From contig CAJQUN010000511.1 of the NCBI GenBank assembly GCA_907163345.1, forward strand, positions 310,001-374,000: DNA of 64,000 nt, in the 5' to 3' direction. Positions 55,558 through 64,000 of the stretch are shown in pieces (positions within the stretch are counted from its first letter, which is position 1; every line of letters starts with the position of its first letter). A program made the position numbers and the translations under genes. Origin of the DNA: Haberlea rhodopensis. Taxonomy: Eukaryota; Streptophyta; Magnoliopsida; Lamiales; Gesneriaceae. The notes under the pieces were generated by a model. The model saw only the letters and a list, made by a program, of their open reading frames with translations, had not been told where the DNA came from and ran no database searches.

Positions 55558-56106
55558 TAGGAATGGCAATGAGACGGGTATGAGACGGGTTTGGCCAATC
55601 CCAGGACCCGCCAGCTACACATAAAACCCGGACCCGCCCCGCCCCGCGAACCCGGGGTGTTTACCCGCCCCGCCCCGGTTCCAGATTTTTTTTATTTTTT
55701 ATTTTTTAAAAAAAATTATTTAGAAATTAATTTTGAAACACAAAAGTTAAGCTTTGTGATTAAATTTCATGTTTTCTATAGTAAATATTTATAATAAGCA
55801 TTGTAAAACTATTTTTAAGCTACTAAATATTTATTAATTTGCTCTTATTTCCTTCAAAATGCCAACTTCTTTAACATGAACACATGAATTTTGATATAAA
55901 ATTAAATAATGACACTTTGTTGTTCAATCAAAGAAGTAAAATGTATAATCAATATCAACTTTTTTTAAAAAAAAATAAAAATGTATAGTGGAGCGGGTCT
56001 GGGGAGGGTTCGGCCAATCCCAGGATCCGCCCCGCCCCACTTTCAAACCCGATTGAAGCGGGTTTAATGCGGGTCCGGGTTCGGACCAGTCCCATTACCA
56101 TCCCTA
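55558..56106. mobile_element. hAT-type MITE 1
   Basis: The termini are TAGGAATGGCAATG and CATTACCATCCCTA, with a perfect 8-bp duplication CTAATATA (55550-55557, 56107-56114). Both ends are rich in CCCGCCCCG/ACGGGT words. The 549-bp element is non-coding. Confidence 0.9.
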
Positions 56107-56114
56107 CTAATATA

Positions 56115-56407
56115 TTACTCATTTTATAATCATTATATTTATCATTTTTTTTAAATTTTTTTTAAAACTTTAGATACCAGGTCACAGACAACTTCAGGGA
56201 CACTTAATTATAAAAGTGGATGACACGCGCTTAATTCTCAAGATGATATCTCTAATAACCACACAAGAGATTGGGATCTTTACAAGCAACACATGCGGAA
56301 AACTTCAAACAAGGATCAACTATACCAAAGTTAGTAACGTAAGAGTAACCAAGAAGAGGAATGAAACTTATTCCTAGACTGGAATTAAGTTCTTCGTATA
56401 CATTATT
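56115..56407 (-). other. 3' flank of carrier gene
   Basis: Probable 3' UTR and downstream region of the minus-strand carrier gene. I see no clear AATAAA on the minus strand and no other gene. Confidence 0.4.
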
Positions 56408-57490
56408 TCATGTTAAGACCTCATGATTCTTAGCCGATAGACGCTTCAAGAACTCGTATGTAGTGATCATCATGGTCGCGGACATGGACATGGAAGCCCA
56501 TCTTGGACCTAACCCTCTGTAACAAGCCATCCATCCACCCTCCCTCACCAAATTCCTCACTGTTTGACCCACACTAGTCCCTTTCCGCCCATTCTCATTA
56601 CCATCTAGAACTTGTAACCGTGTTTTGATCGTGTCTAGAGGCATAGTTATTAAGGCCGATACACCACCAGCCATGGCTGCACTTAGCCCTTGTACTGCCA
56701 TCACGGTTTTAGCATCCGGCTTAAACCTGTTATTGTTAGTATTAGTAGTATTCACATTCAAGATTTGGTTTTCAAGTCTATATTCATCTTTCTTGCAAAG
56801 AAAGAACCCCATTCCATCCCAAATCAGCTGCTGACCCACCGAGTAAGACACCCACCAAACAGCATTAGATGGTGCATAAGTCAAGATTGATATGCCAAAT
56901 CCTCTATACAATCCTCTTATCCCATCTGCATTAATAATCTTCTTGAATGCATCAATCCCACTTAGGTATTTACACGGTAATGGATTCGAAACACTCGTGC
57001 TCGCCCCTACACAACCGCCTTGTGCCATTAGTCTCTGGCTTATCACATCAACTGGTGTCCAAACCAATTGGGCGGACATTGCGGCACTCAATCCAGCTGC
57101 AGCATTGGCCACTACTGATGCTGTAGGCTCGGGAAATCCTAGCCTAGTGGCAGCAGTGTCCACATTACTTTTGGTAACCTCAAGTGCAGTCATGTACAGA
57201 GCTCGAGCGGGTATAGTTCCGGTTAAAGAGGTCCCAAATCCTCGATAAAATCCCCGAAATCCTTCGCTTTTCAATATCCAAATCGAGGTTCTTATGCAAG
57301 AAACCTGCGACTGAGCCACCTGCTGTCGAGTTTTCAGCACCACAGCCGGATATAGGGCTGCTGAAACACCCGAAAATAAAGCCGCACCCAGGAAGAAAAA
57401 CTTGGATTTGTCAAGCATTTGCCACTCAATATCCGCTGGAATGTGAATTTCTTGTGCCGTGGATTCTCCCTCGGCAGCTCTCAAATTCAT
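56408..57490 (-). CDS. Mitochondrial carrier family protein, SLC25A44-like, 360 aa
   Basis: This is a host gene whose coding region has no intron. It has three mitochondrial-carrier repeats, each with a signature: repeat 1 YPAVVLKTRQQ (the usual acidic residue is Val), repeat 2 TPVDVISQRLM, repeat 3 MPLDTIKTRLQ. FYRGF, LYRGFG and CYRGLG follow as the family's G-rich helix-end motifs. The opening after the start (IHIPADIEWQMLDKSKFFFLGAALFSG) is typical of the plant SLC25A44-like group; Arabidopsis At5g26200 and At1g72820 are the relatives I recall. Six membrane helices in the inner mitochondrial membrane are expected. In animals SLC25A44 imports branched-chain amino acids; the plant substrate is not inferable from sequence. 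I chose ATG 57490 because it is the only in-frame ATG before the conserved part. The frame is open 32 codons further but from a GTG. Confidence 0.93.
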   Translation of the reverse strand: MNLRAAEGESTAQEIHIPADIEWQMLDKSKFFFLGAALFSGVSAALYPAVVLKTRQQVAQSQVSCIRTSIWILKSEGFRGFYRGFGTSLTGTIPARALYMTALEVTKSNVDTAATRLGFPEPTASVVANAAAGLSAAMSAQLVWTPVDVISQRLMAQGGCVGASTSVSNPLPCKYLSGIDAFKKIINADGIRGLYRGFGISILTYAPSNAVWWVSYSVGQQLIWDGMGFFLCKKDEYRLENQILNVNTTNTNNNRFKPDAKTVMAVQGLSAAMAGGVSALITMPLDTIKTRLQVLDGNENGRKGTSVGQTVRNLVREGGWMACYRGLGPRWASMSMSATMMITTYEFLKRLSAKNHEVLT

Positions 57491-57558
57491 TTTCTCCACT
57501 TCCTTTAGTTCTTTCCAGTTCTCAAGAAAAATCAAAACCCTTAACTCACCCTCCACCT

Positions 57559-57576
57559 CTATATATAAAGAAACAT
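57559..57576 (-). promoter_or_regulatory. Five-codon upstream ORF in carrier leader
   Basis: ATG at 57576 reads five codons to TAG (57559-57561), 68 bp upstream of the main start. If the leader is as predicted it could dampen translation. Confidence 0.4.
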
Positions 57577-57594
57577 GTATAACCACAAAAGTGG

Positions 57595-57799
57595 CTGCAT
57601 ATATGTACAGTAAAATCCCAAATCAAGCAACCGAACAATAAAGTTCGATTTCCCGTAGTCGCTATCCCCTTAATTGAAGAAATGGGATTACATCCCTTTC
57701 ACGTGTACATCAGAAATGAATTTTTTTCGCTTCTGAAACAATGTTTAGATTGAAAGTAAATCTCATGAAACAAGCTTACAGTTCCTTGAATGTTCTTAC
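57595..57799 (-). other. Probable 5' UTR intron of carrier gene
   Basis: On the minus strand, CTCCG|GTAAGAAC (57799) is a strong donor. ATATATGCAG ending at 57595, after a T-rich stretch, is a good acceptor. This would place a 5' UTR exon at about 57800-57990. Confidence 0.5.
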
Positions 57800-58120
57800 C
57801 GGAGAAGCGATCATTTTAACGTCAGGTATCGAGATATTTCGTCGGGGAGAACAATTTCACCGGCCAAGAAGAGTTTTTGGTGGTGTAAGTTCTTGAAATC
57901 GATGTGAATAAGCGGCAAAGATCGAAGGAAGAAGTGAGAGATAAATTGTTTGGGCAGTTTGGGGAGAAGAGTTAGCCTTCTAGTGTGTGCGCAAGGTGAA
58001 TCTGATGGAGGATTCGTTTTTAGGTTTAATTAATTAATTATGTGTTCACAGTTCACACCGTATAACTTTTTTTTAATCTAATTAATTATTTTATATTTTT
58101 CCATAATTGCTAATTATATG
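57800..58120 (-). other. Leader and proximal promoter region of carrier gene
   Basis: Probable first exon (CT-rich on the minus strand near 57830-57960) and upstream AT-rich DNA (TTAATTAATTAATTA near 58026). I cannot place a TATA box with confidence. Confidence 0.35.
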
Positions 58121-58129
58121 TAAAATTAG

Positions 58130-58871
58130 GGGTTTTTGGCATATTACCTAAGGGTGAGAATCGGGTGGGTTTCGGGGAATAGGGATATTCGAGTTCGGAT
58201 AATCGGGTATCGGGAATACTAAAAGCATACCCGAACCCGAATATGTCGGGTACCCGTATTCGGGTACCCGAACCTTGATTTGTTTTTTTTTAGTTTTAAA
58301 AGAAATGCTACACATAAATATTTAAACCTAAAAAAAATATTTTTTTTATTTTTAAAAGGGAAATCGGGTTCGGGTACCCGAACTCGAACAATTTTTCTAC
58401 CAAACCCCTACCCGAATCCCGTCCCGAACCCGCCACTACCCGATCGGGGAATACCCGATTATCTCGAAAACCCCGATTATCCCGACCCGATCGGGAAATA
58501 CCCGAATTCCCGAACCCGTTTCCCAGCCCTAATATTACCCACTATAGTTTTCGAAATAGACGGATTACCCCCAATGATTTGAAAATATGTATTTTACCCC
58601 CTGTGGTATATAGACAGTTTACCCTCTTGTAGTTTGAAAATAGACATTTTACCTTCCTGTGATATGTGAAAATATACATTTTACTTCCCTGTGGTTTACA
58701 AAATAGGCAGTTTACCCTATATATAGGGTGTATTTCACACTTATTCACAAACTATAAGGGGGTAAAATGCTTATATTCACAAACCACAGGGGGTAAAATG
58801 CATATTTTCAAACCACAGGGGGGTAATTTGCCTATTTGGCAAACCACAAGGGGTTATTTGCCACTAGCTCG
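58130..58871. mobile_element. Mutator-type foldback MITE, interrupted by hAT MITE 2
   Basis: A perfect 9-bp duplication TAAAATTAG (58121-58129, 58872-58880) flanks ends GGTTTTTGGCATATTACC and GGTTATTTGCCACTAGCTCG, which are inverted copies in the TTGGCAWATWACC part. Each arm consists of tandem units (TTTGAAAATAGACATTTTACC; CAAACCACAGGGGGTAAAATG) facing each other around about 58730. A 9-bp duplication and long arms indicate a Mutator-like MITE. Confidence 0.85.
58149..58531. mobile_element. hAT-type MITE 2, inside the foldback MITE
   Basis: TAAGGGTGAGAATCGGG and CCGTTTCCCAGCCCTA termini, with a perfect 8-bp duplication ATATTACC (58141-58148, 58532-58539). Rich in CGGGTACCCG words. Non-coding. 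Confidence 0.9.
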
Positions 58872-59330
58872 TAAAATTAGAAATAACTTAGAACCAACTC
58901 CATTATGGAGTTCGAGATCTCGGATCACGTCTCATCCCTCTTTCACATTTCCCTTATAGTTATAATAGATGTTCAAAAAAAAAAATTGTAATTAACTTAT
59001 GAATATAAAAATGAGTAAAGAAATAATTTAAAATTTCGAGAATTTGAAAAAAGTATCAGAATGCTACTTATAGACGTGTTAACAATTTGTAAAAATTAGA
59101 AATAACTTGGCACCAACTCCGTTAAGGGACCTCGAGATCTCGAATTCGAGCATCATTCCCCTTCAACATTTCTCTTCTATTTGAATAGTTGTTCAAAAAA
59201 AAAATGAATAACTTATAAATTTAAAAAATGAAGATAAATGTATAGAAATAATTTAAAATTTTGAGAATTCGAAAAAAGTATCAGAAATACTAGTTATAGA
59301 CGTGTTAACAATTTGTAAAAAATTAAATTT
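58872..59330. repeat. Tandem duplication of about 220 bp
   Basis: Two copies start GTAAAATTAGAAATAACTT at 58871 and 59089, and a third begins at 59315. Each has ACCAACTCC, CGAGATCTCG and a TTCAAAAAAAAA run, somewhat like a SINE tail, but I see no clear A and B boxes. Confidence 0.7.
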
Positions 59331-59610
59331 TGTGAAAAATAAATTTATAAAATGAAGGAAGGAATATTTTTATCAGTCACTTAAAATGACCATTATAAGC
59401 TATTATAAGAAACCGATACCTATAATATGGTAAAGATTATTAATCAGTTTGATTCGAAAAAAATATATTATCCAAACTCGGACATGAACTCAAAATTACT
59501 AGCAATTTTTGTTCAAGTGGACTCAAATAAATTGACTCAATATGATTACGATTCCCAAAAGATTGTCACTCTAGATTTTTTGATGCTATTTATGGGGTAT
59601 TAATAGGAGG
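59331..59610. other. AT-rich non-coding DNA
   Basis: Nothing recognisable here. Confidence 0.5.
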
Positions 59611-59618
59611 GATGCATC

Positions 59619-60003
59619 TAGGAGTGAGCAAAGTTCAGTTTAACTGAATTAATCGATCGAACAAAATATATTCAGGAATTCGGTTAAGTCAATTCAGAAA
59701 TTTGATTTTAATTTTTTTTAAATATATGTTAAATCTACGGTTACCGGTTTTGATTTTAAAAATTTCGTTTAAAACTGATTTTTTTTTTTAAAATTTTTTC
59801 ATATTTTTAAAATCAGTTTTTTTTTTATTTAATTTTTATTATCTGTTAATTTGGTTACCGACTGGATTAACTACTATTTTATCTGTTCGGTTTGTTTGAT
59901 TTTATAAAAAAGTTGGTTTGGTTTGGTTTGGTTTGGTTCGGTTTGTAAATAAAAATTTCAGTTTTTGAGTTTTCGAGTAGTCGATAGTGATTGCTCGCCA
60001 CTA
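59619..60003. mobile_element. hAT-type MITE 3
   Basis: Termini are TAGGAGTGAGCAAAG and TTGCTCGCCACTA. Flanking octamers GATGCATC (59611-59618) and AATGCATC (60004-60011) agree at seven of eight. The inner part has GGTTTGGTTTGGTTTGGTTC repeats and T-runs, a common plant MITE type. Confidence 0.85.
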
Positions 60004-60011
60004 AATGCATC

Positions 60012-60343
60012 AACCATTGATTTTGAATATTTTAAAATAAATATTTGAAATCAAGTATTTGATATTCCCTGAATATCATACTAACCTTAAGTTTACAGTA
60101 TAATTGCGATTACTTAAAATAATCTAAAAAAAAATTACTATCCCACGTGAGAGGACAAGTCATTGCCCTTAGTGACTTGCAAACCTTATCCAAACTCATG
60201 CCGAGAAAGATTCCTCTGGAGAATATTTAAATTATAGTGTCATTTAACCAAGATTTTATAACATATAGTTTTTCAATTTTTCAATATATGATTGCTCTTT
60301 GCTTTTTATCAGGTATTTAAAGGTTAATTTACAAAAGAAACTT
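60012..60343. other. Non-coding DNA before Copia-3
   Basis: Nothing recognisable here. Confidence 0.5.
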
Positions 60344-60454
60344 TGTTGGATTTTAAACTTAATGAATTAAAATTAAGCATGGAATTGAAACTAAGCATGT
60401 AAGAAGAAGGAAAAAATCCGGAAAAGAAATTTTCGCGCAACAAATGCACACTGG

Positions 60455-60560
60455 ACGTCGCAATCGATCACGCTATAGGCCGCGATCGATCGCGACAACC
60501 AGTAAGTTGAAAAGGGGCGTGTGATCGATCGTGCCCATGGCCCGATCGATCTCGCCCTGA
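60455..60560. repeat. Two pairs of CGATCGATCG palindromes in Copia-3 LTR
   Basis: GCAATCGATCACGC and CGCGATCGATCGCG are 8 bp apart or less; GTGATCGATCGTGC and CCGATCGATCTCGC form the second pair, separated by CCATGG. It is the same paired layout as in Gypsy-1. Confidence 0.8.
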
Positions 60561-60994
60561 AGTTGTCCTGGATAATTATCTCCAAATGGTGTCCCTTTGT
60601 GATATACTAACTATAAATACAACATCCCATATGAATTAGAATATCAGATTTTTGAAATTTACACACAAATTTGGGAGAAAATAAAGCATTCAAAGTGCAT
60701 ATTCATATTGTGTTCTTCCTTTGTTCAAAGAAGGGAGTTTGCAACTTTTGTGGTTGTGGGGCTTGTGATTTGGAGTGCTACAATCACAAGCAAACTCGTT
60801 GTATCTTGGGAGAATATTGTTGTATCCCGTAAGCACCATGTGCTGGAAAATTCTTCTTAAGGACAAAGTGTTATACACTTGCCTCTACTATTTGTTCTTG
60901 CTATCTATCGCTACCCGTAAAACAACGACGTTTCCTGCGGATTTTGAAGCCTCCATACTAACAATCTTAAGAAGAATCCTTGTTATTGTGAAAG

Positions 60995-61815
60995 ATGGCG
61001 TCCACATCCACATATGTTCCTGCGACGTAAGGAGTAAGACCGCAAAAGTTCACTCGGGTAGACTTCAAGAGATGGCAACAGAAAAAGATGTTCTATCTCA
61101 CTACTTTGAATTTGGCAAAGTTCTCACAAGATGACCAGCTTACCATAGGCGAGGACGAGACCGACACTACTAGGAGGGCTGTTGTAGATGCATGGAATCA
61201 AAGTGATTTCGTATGCAAGAACTACATCTTGAATGGCCTTGATGATGCACTATATACAATGTGTGACAAATCCGAACCGCAAAAAATTGTGGAATATGCT
61301 TGAAACAAAGTATAAGGCGGAGGATGCTTGAAACAAAGTACAAGGCGGAGGACGCGGGACTTAAAAAGTTCATCGTTGTACGCTTCTTGGATTTCAAAAT
61401 GGTAGACTCAAAATCCGCAGTGAGTCAGGTGCAAGAGATACATTTACTCTTACATGAGATTCATGCAGAATAGATGAGTCTAAGTGAGTCCTTCCAAGTG
61501 GCGACATTAATTGAGAAACTTCCTCCACTGTTGAAAGATTTCAAAAACTATCTTAAACACAAGAGGAAGAAAATGGGCCTCTAAGAATTGATAATACATC
61601 TAAGGATTGAAGAAGATAATCGAAAGACCGAAGTCAATTTGAACAAGATGAGTGCAAGAGCCAATGTTGTGGAATCAAGCACTAATGGAAAGAAAAGGAA
61701 AAACCATGATGTCCAACAATCGAAGAACTCTAAGAGGTTCAAGGGAAATTGCTTTAATTGCGGGAAAACGAATCATAAAGCAAAAGATTGTAGACGACCA
61801 AGGAAAACCAAGTGA
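60995..61815 (+). pseudogene. gag: Copia-3 gag, decayed
   Basis: ATG 60995 (MASTSTYVP) is followed by a capsid-like region (RWQQK, KMFYLTTLNLAKF, AWNQSDFVCKNYILNGLDD) in shifting frames with several stops. A clean end at 61588-61815 has the zinc knuckle CFNCGKTNHKAKDC. A short local duplication (TGAAACAAAGTAYAAGGCGG) is at 61301-61350. Confidence 0.8.
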
Positions 61816-61878
61816 ATTTGACTCAAGACAAGTCCTTGCCAATTGATTTGTCCAAACTTGACTTGACCATTGTAATTT

Positions 61879-63240
61879 TTGAATCAAACTTGGTGGACAA
61901 CCCAAATGAATGGTGGGGTTGATACCGGCGCTACAAGTCATATATGCTCCGACAAAGAAATGTTTTCTACCCACACACCAATTTCCGGAAGAAAGCTTTA
62001 CATGGGCAACTCTTCAACTTTAGAAATTGTGGGACTTGGAAAGGTGGTGTTGAAGATGATATTCCGGCAGAGAAGTGACTCTAATTGATGTGCTTCATGT
62101 GCCGGATATAAGGAAGAACTTGGTGTCGGGATCATTGTTGGTTAGGAATGGTTTTAGACTTGTATTTGATTCTAATAAGTTTGTACTCACTAAAAGTGGT
62201 CAATTTGTAGGGAATAGGTATTTTGAGAAGAGCCTCTTCAAAATGAATGTAATGTCGGTTCATCACAACTTTGAAAGCAATAAAGTTAAGAAGTCTATTT
62301 ACTTGGCATGTTCGTTTAGGACAAGTAAATTATAATACTCTTCGACGTTTATTGTATTTAAATTTGTTACCTACATTCAATGCTGATCCAACACAAAGAT
62401 GTGAAGTCTATGTTGAGGCAAAAATGACCAAGACGCCTTTTCATTCTGTGGAAAGGAGTATGACTCCTCTATAGTTAATTTATACGGATCTATGTGATCT
62501 AAAGTATGTGCAAATGAGAGGAGGGAAGAAAACTTTGTAACATTTATCGATGATTGCTCAAGATATTGCTATGTATATATTTTGAGGACCAAAGATGAAG
62601 CCCTTGAGGCTTTCACAAATTATAAGAATGAGGTTGAGAATCAACTTGGCAAGCGAATACAAATTATTCGAAGTGATAGAGGAGGAGAATATGGCACACC
62701 ATTTGATGAGTTTTGTTCACAATTCGGCATTATACATGAAACCACTAGCCCATATTCGCCTCAATCTAATGGAGTCGTCGAAAGGAAATATAGGACTCTA
62801 AAGGAAATGATAAACGCTTTGTTGATAAATTCTGGCTTATCCGACAATTTGTGGAGGGAAGCCATGCTATCGACGAACCACGGTCTTAATAAAATACCCA
62901 ACAAGAAAACTGACAAACGCCCTATGAGATATGGAAAGGACATAAGCCTTCCTATAAAGATCTAAAAGTGTGGGGGTTTTGGGTGAGGTAGAAGTACCAA
63001 AGCCAAAAATAATGAAAATAGGACAAAAACGGTGGACTGTATTTTCATAGGATATGCACACAACAGTAGTGCTTATCGATTTATAGTACATAAATCGGAT
63101 ATTCCTGGTATGAATGAAGGAATGACTATCGAATCAAGGAATACGGTATTCTTTGAGAATATATTTCAAAGAAAAGAAAGGAAAGAAGAAAGTTTGAATA
63201 AAAGAACTTATGAGACTGCTAATGTAGGTTCGGAATAAAC
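61879..63240 (+). pseudogene. pol: Copia-3 pol, N-terminal half, decayed
   Basis: Pieces in order are protease (GVDTGATSHICSDKEMF, active site DTG), GAG-pre-integrase (DVLHVPDIRKNLVSGSLL), integrase core at 62582-62965 (RSDRGGEY, SPYSPQSNGVVERKYRTLKEM) and the post-integrase region (FIGYAHNSSAYRFIVHKSDI, ESRNTVFFENIF). Each is separated by frameshifts or stops. RT is missing. Confidence 0.85.
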
Positions 63241-63329
63241 CGAGGAACCAAGACGTAATGAAACTGTGAATTATGGTTCATTACAACATGAGGAACTGAG
63301 ACGAAGAGGGCTAGAAAGGCGAAATTATT

Positions 63330-64000
63330 TGTAAGGCCTTGCTACCTTAATCGTGATCAAAAGCATAAAGAGCTATTTATTTATCAGAGTAATAAGCTTT
63401 ATGTTGAGGTAATACTAAGCATTGAGGGCTATCGCAAATTCCATGTACATAAATAATTACATCCCCAGTAAATGAATGTAATCACTAACAGAATTACATT
63501 ATTCATTCGTAGAGACTATATAAAATACATCTTGTCCTTCTAGATCGATAGCTCTATTCTTCACACAGGTCACAACGTCAACCCTTGGCTTGCTCTCCTT
63601 GCCAAAAGCTCCTACATGAACAACCCACAACACATGAGCATATAACAATTCATATTCATGTCAATATGATCATACGATGAAATGCATAAATCGTTAATAG
63701 AAAATACTTCATGTATTCAATGCATTTAACATGCTATCCTTGGTTGTCCCTGTTCCACATCTCATATTCATAATCATCAGATTATAATACAGTTCCTCAA
63801 TTTCATAGTTTATTTAATGACATAATTCAATATAATCATAATAATCACAATATTCATAGTCAGTGTCATTTTAATACCCCTCGCTTTGACATAACATCGT
63901 CATTTATAATACCCGTAGCTTCTACATATCAGCGGCATTTATAATACTCATCGCTTCAATATAACAACGACATTACCTCGCTTTGACATATTAGCTGCAA
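63330..64000 (-). mobile_element. Gypsy-1-related LTR, runs off the window
   Basis: It starts TGTAAGGCC and follows the Gypsy-1 LTR in order (ATTATCAGAGTAA-like, CTTGTCCTTCT, CTTGCCAAAAG, CATGAGCAAT/CATGAGCATA, CTTGGTTGTCCCTG, CTCATGAGTATAATCA-like, CCCCTCGCTT), diverged by many changes. It inserted into Copia-3. It ends in CTCGCTT/AGCGGC repeats. Confidence 0.8.

Larger units (their letters stand above)
60344..63329 (+). mobile_element. Copia-3: decayed Copia element, cut by a gypsy LTR
   Basis: A probable 5' LTR (60344 to about 60924, TGTTGGATTTTAAAC ... GTAAAACA) is followed by gag and the first half of pol in many frames on the plus strand. It ends abruptly at 63329 where a Gypsy-1-like LTR begins, so RT, RNase H and the 3' LTR lie outside the window or are lost. 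I see no intact primer site. It is a different lineage from Copia-1 and Copia-2. Confidence 0.8.

Noticed and set aside
55591..55794. 67-codon frame rich in Pro/Arg
   Set aside because: It lies inside hAT MITE 1 and reflects its CCCGCCCCG-rich end.
58872..59314. tRNA-derived SINE
   Set aside because: There is an A-run tail and a TTCGAG word, but no convincing A and B boxes or target duplication; recorded only as a tandem duplication.

Overview
This is a repeat-dense stretch of a nuclear plant genome, most likely a eudicot. The evidence is intron-bearing, codon-degenerate eukaryotic sequence, several families of plant LTR retrotransposons with initiator-Met-tRNA primer sites, hAT and Mutator-type MITEs, and one plant-type mitochondrial carrier gene. 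I see no bacterial-style operons, rRNA, tRNA or CRISPR. Almost all long reading frames belong to transposable elements; the only convincing host gene is the SLC25A44-like carrier at 56408-57490 (minus).

Layout. 1-1266: old non-coding DNA holding a 346-bp TRIM (848-1193, TSD ATTTT). 1267-13150: a very young Copia element on the minus strand (Copia-1), with LTRs differing by one homopolymer base, TSD CATGT, gag with one in-frame TAG, intact pol and an intact 905-codon accessory ORF downstream of pol. 13156-18872: decayed DNA with a Tat-like LTR remnant, a plus-strand antisense-ORF remnant and a gypsy-type LTR (15602 to about 17365) inserted in it. 18873-26429: a gypsy-type element without coding capacity (Gypsy-2), with a 5'-truncated 5' LTR, a Met-tRNA PBS, a 4.2-kb non-coding body full of hairpin-forming tandem repeats and a 2.6-kb 3' LTR. 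26476-28172: a solo LTR (TSD CCTGT) inserted into an older copy of its own family. From about 28480 to 55391 lies one minisatellite locus (unit about 44 bp, with three 1-kb higher-order copies) split by two insertions. The first is a hAT transposon (28672-40559, TSD ATGTATAG), itself interrupted by a chromovirus-like gypsy element (Gypsy-1, 28881-37811, minus). The second is another Copia element of the Copia-1 lineage (Copia-2, 41391-51954, plus). 55558-60003: the carrier gene with three hAT-type MITEs around it and a Mutator-type foldback MITE. 60344-63329: a third, badly decayed Copia element, cut at 63330 by an LTR related to Gypsy-1 that runs off the window.

How the parts relate. The nesting order can be read directly: array, then hAT, then Gypsy-1; array, then Copia-2; foldback MITE, then hAT MITE. 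Copia-1 and Copia-2 share an unusual layout of gag, pol and a coiled-coil, proline-rich accessory ORF, with a conserved TAG at the end of gag and a conserved sequence before the polypurine tract. It resembles the Sirevirus lineage.

The most unusual signals are structural. A run of about 20 short hairpins in Gypsy-2 (20230-21030) changes its stem bases in compensating pairs. Paired 14-16-bp palindromes, each pair able to fold into one hairpin, occur in the LTRs of three otherwise unrelated retrotransposon families (29996-30184 with 36855-37066, 27722-27968, and 60455-60560). In Gypsy-1 the two LTRs already differ by one palindrome unit.
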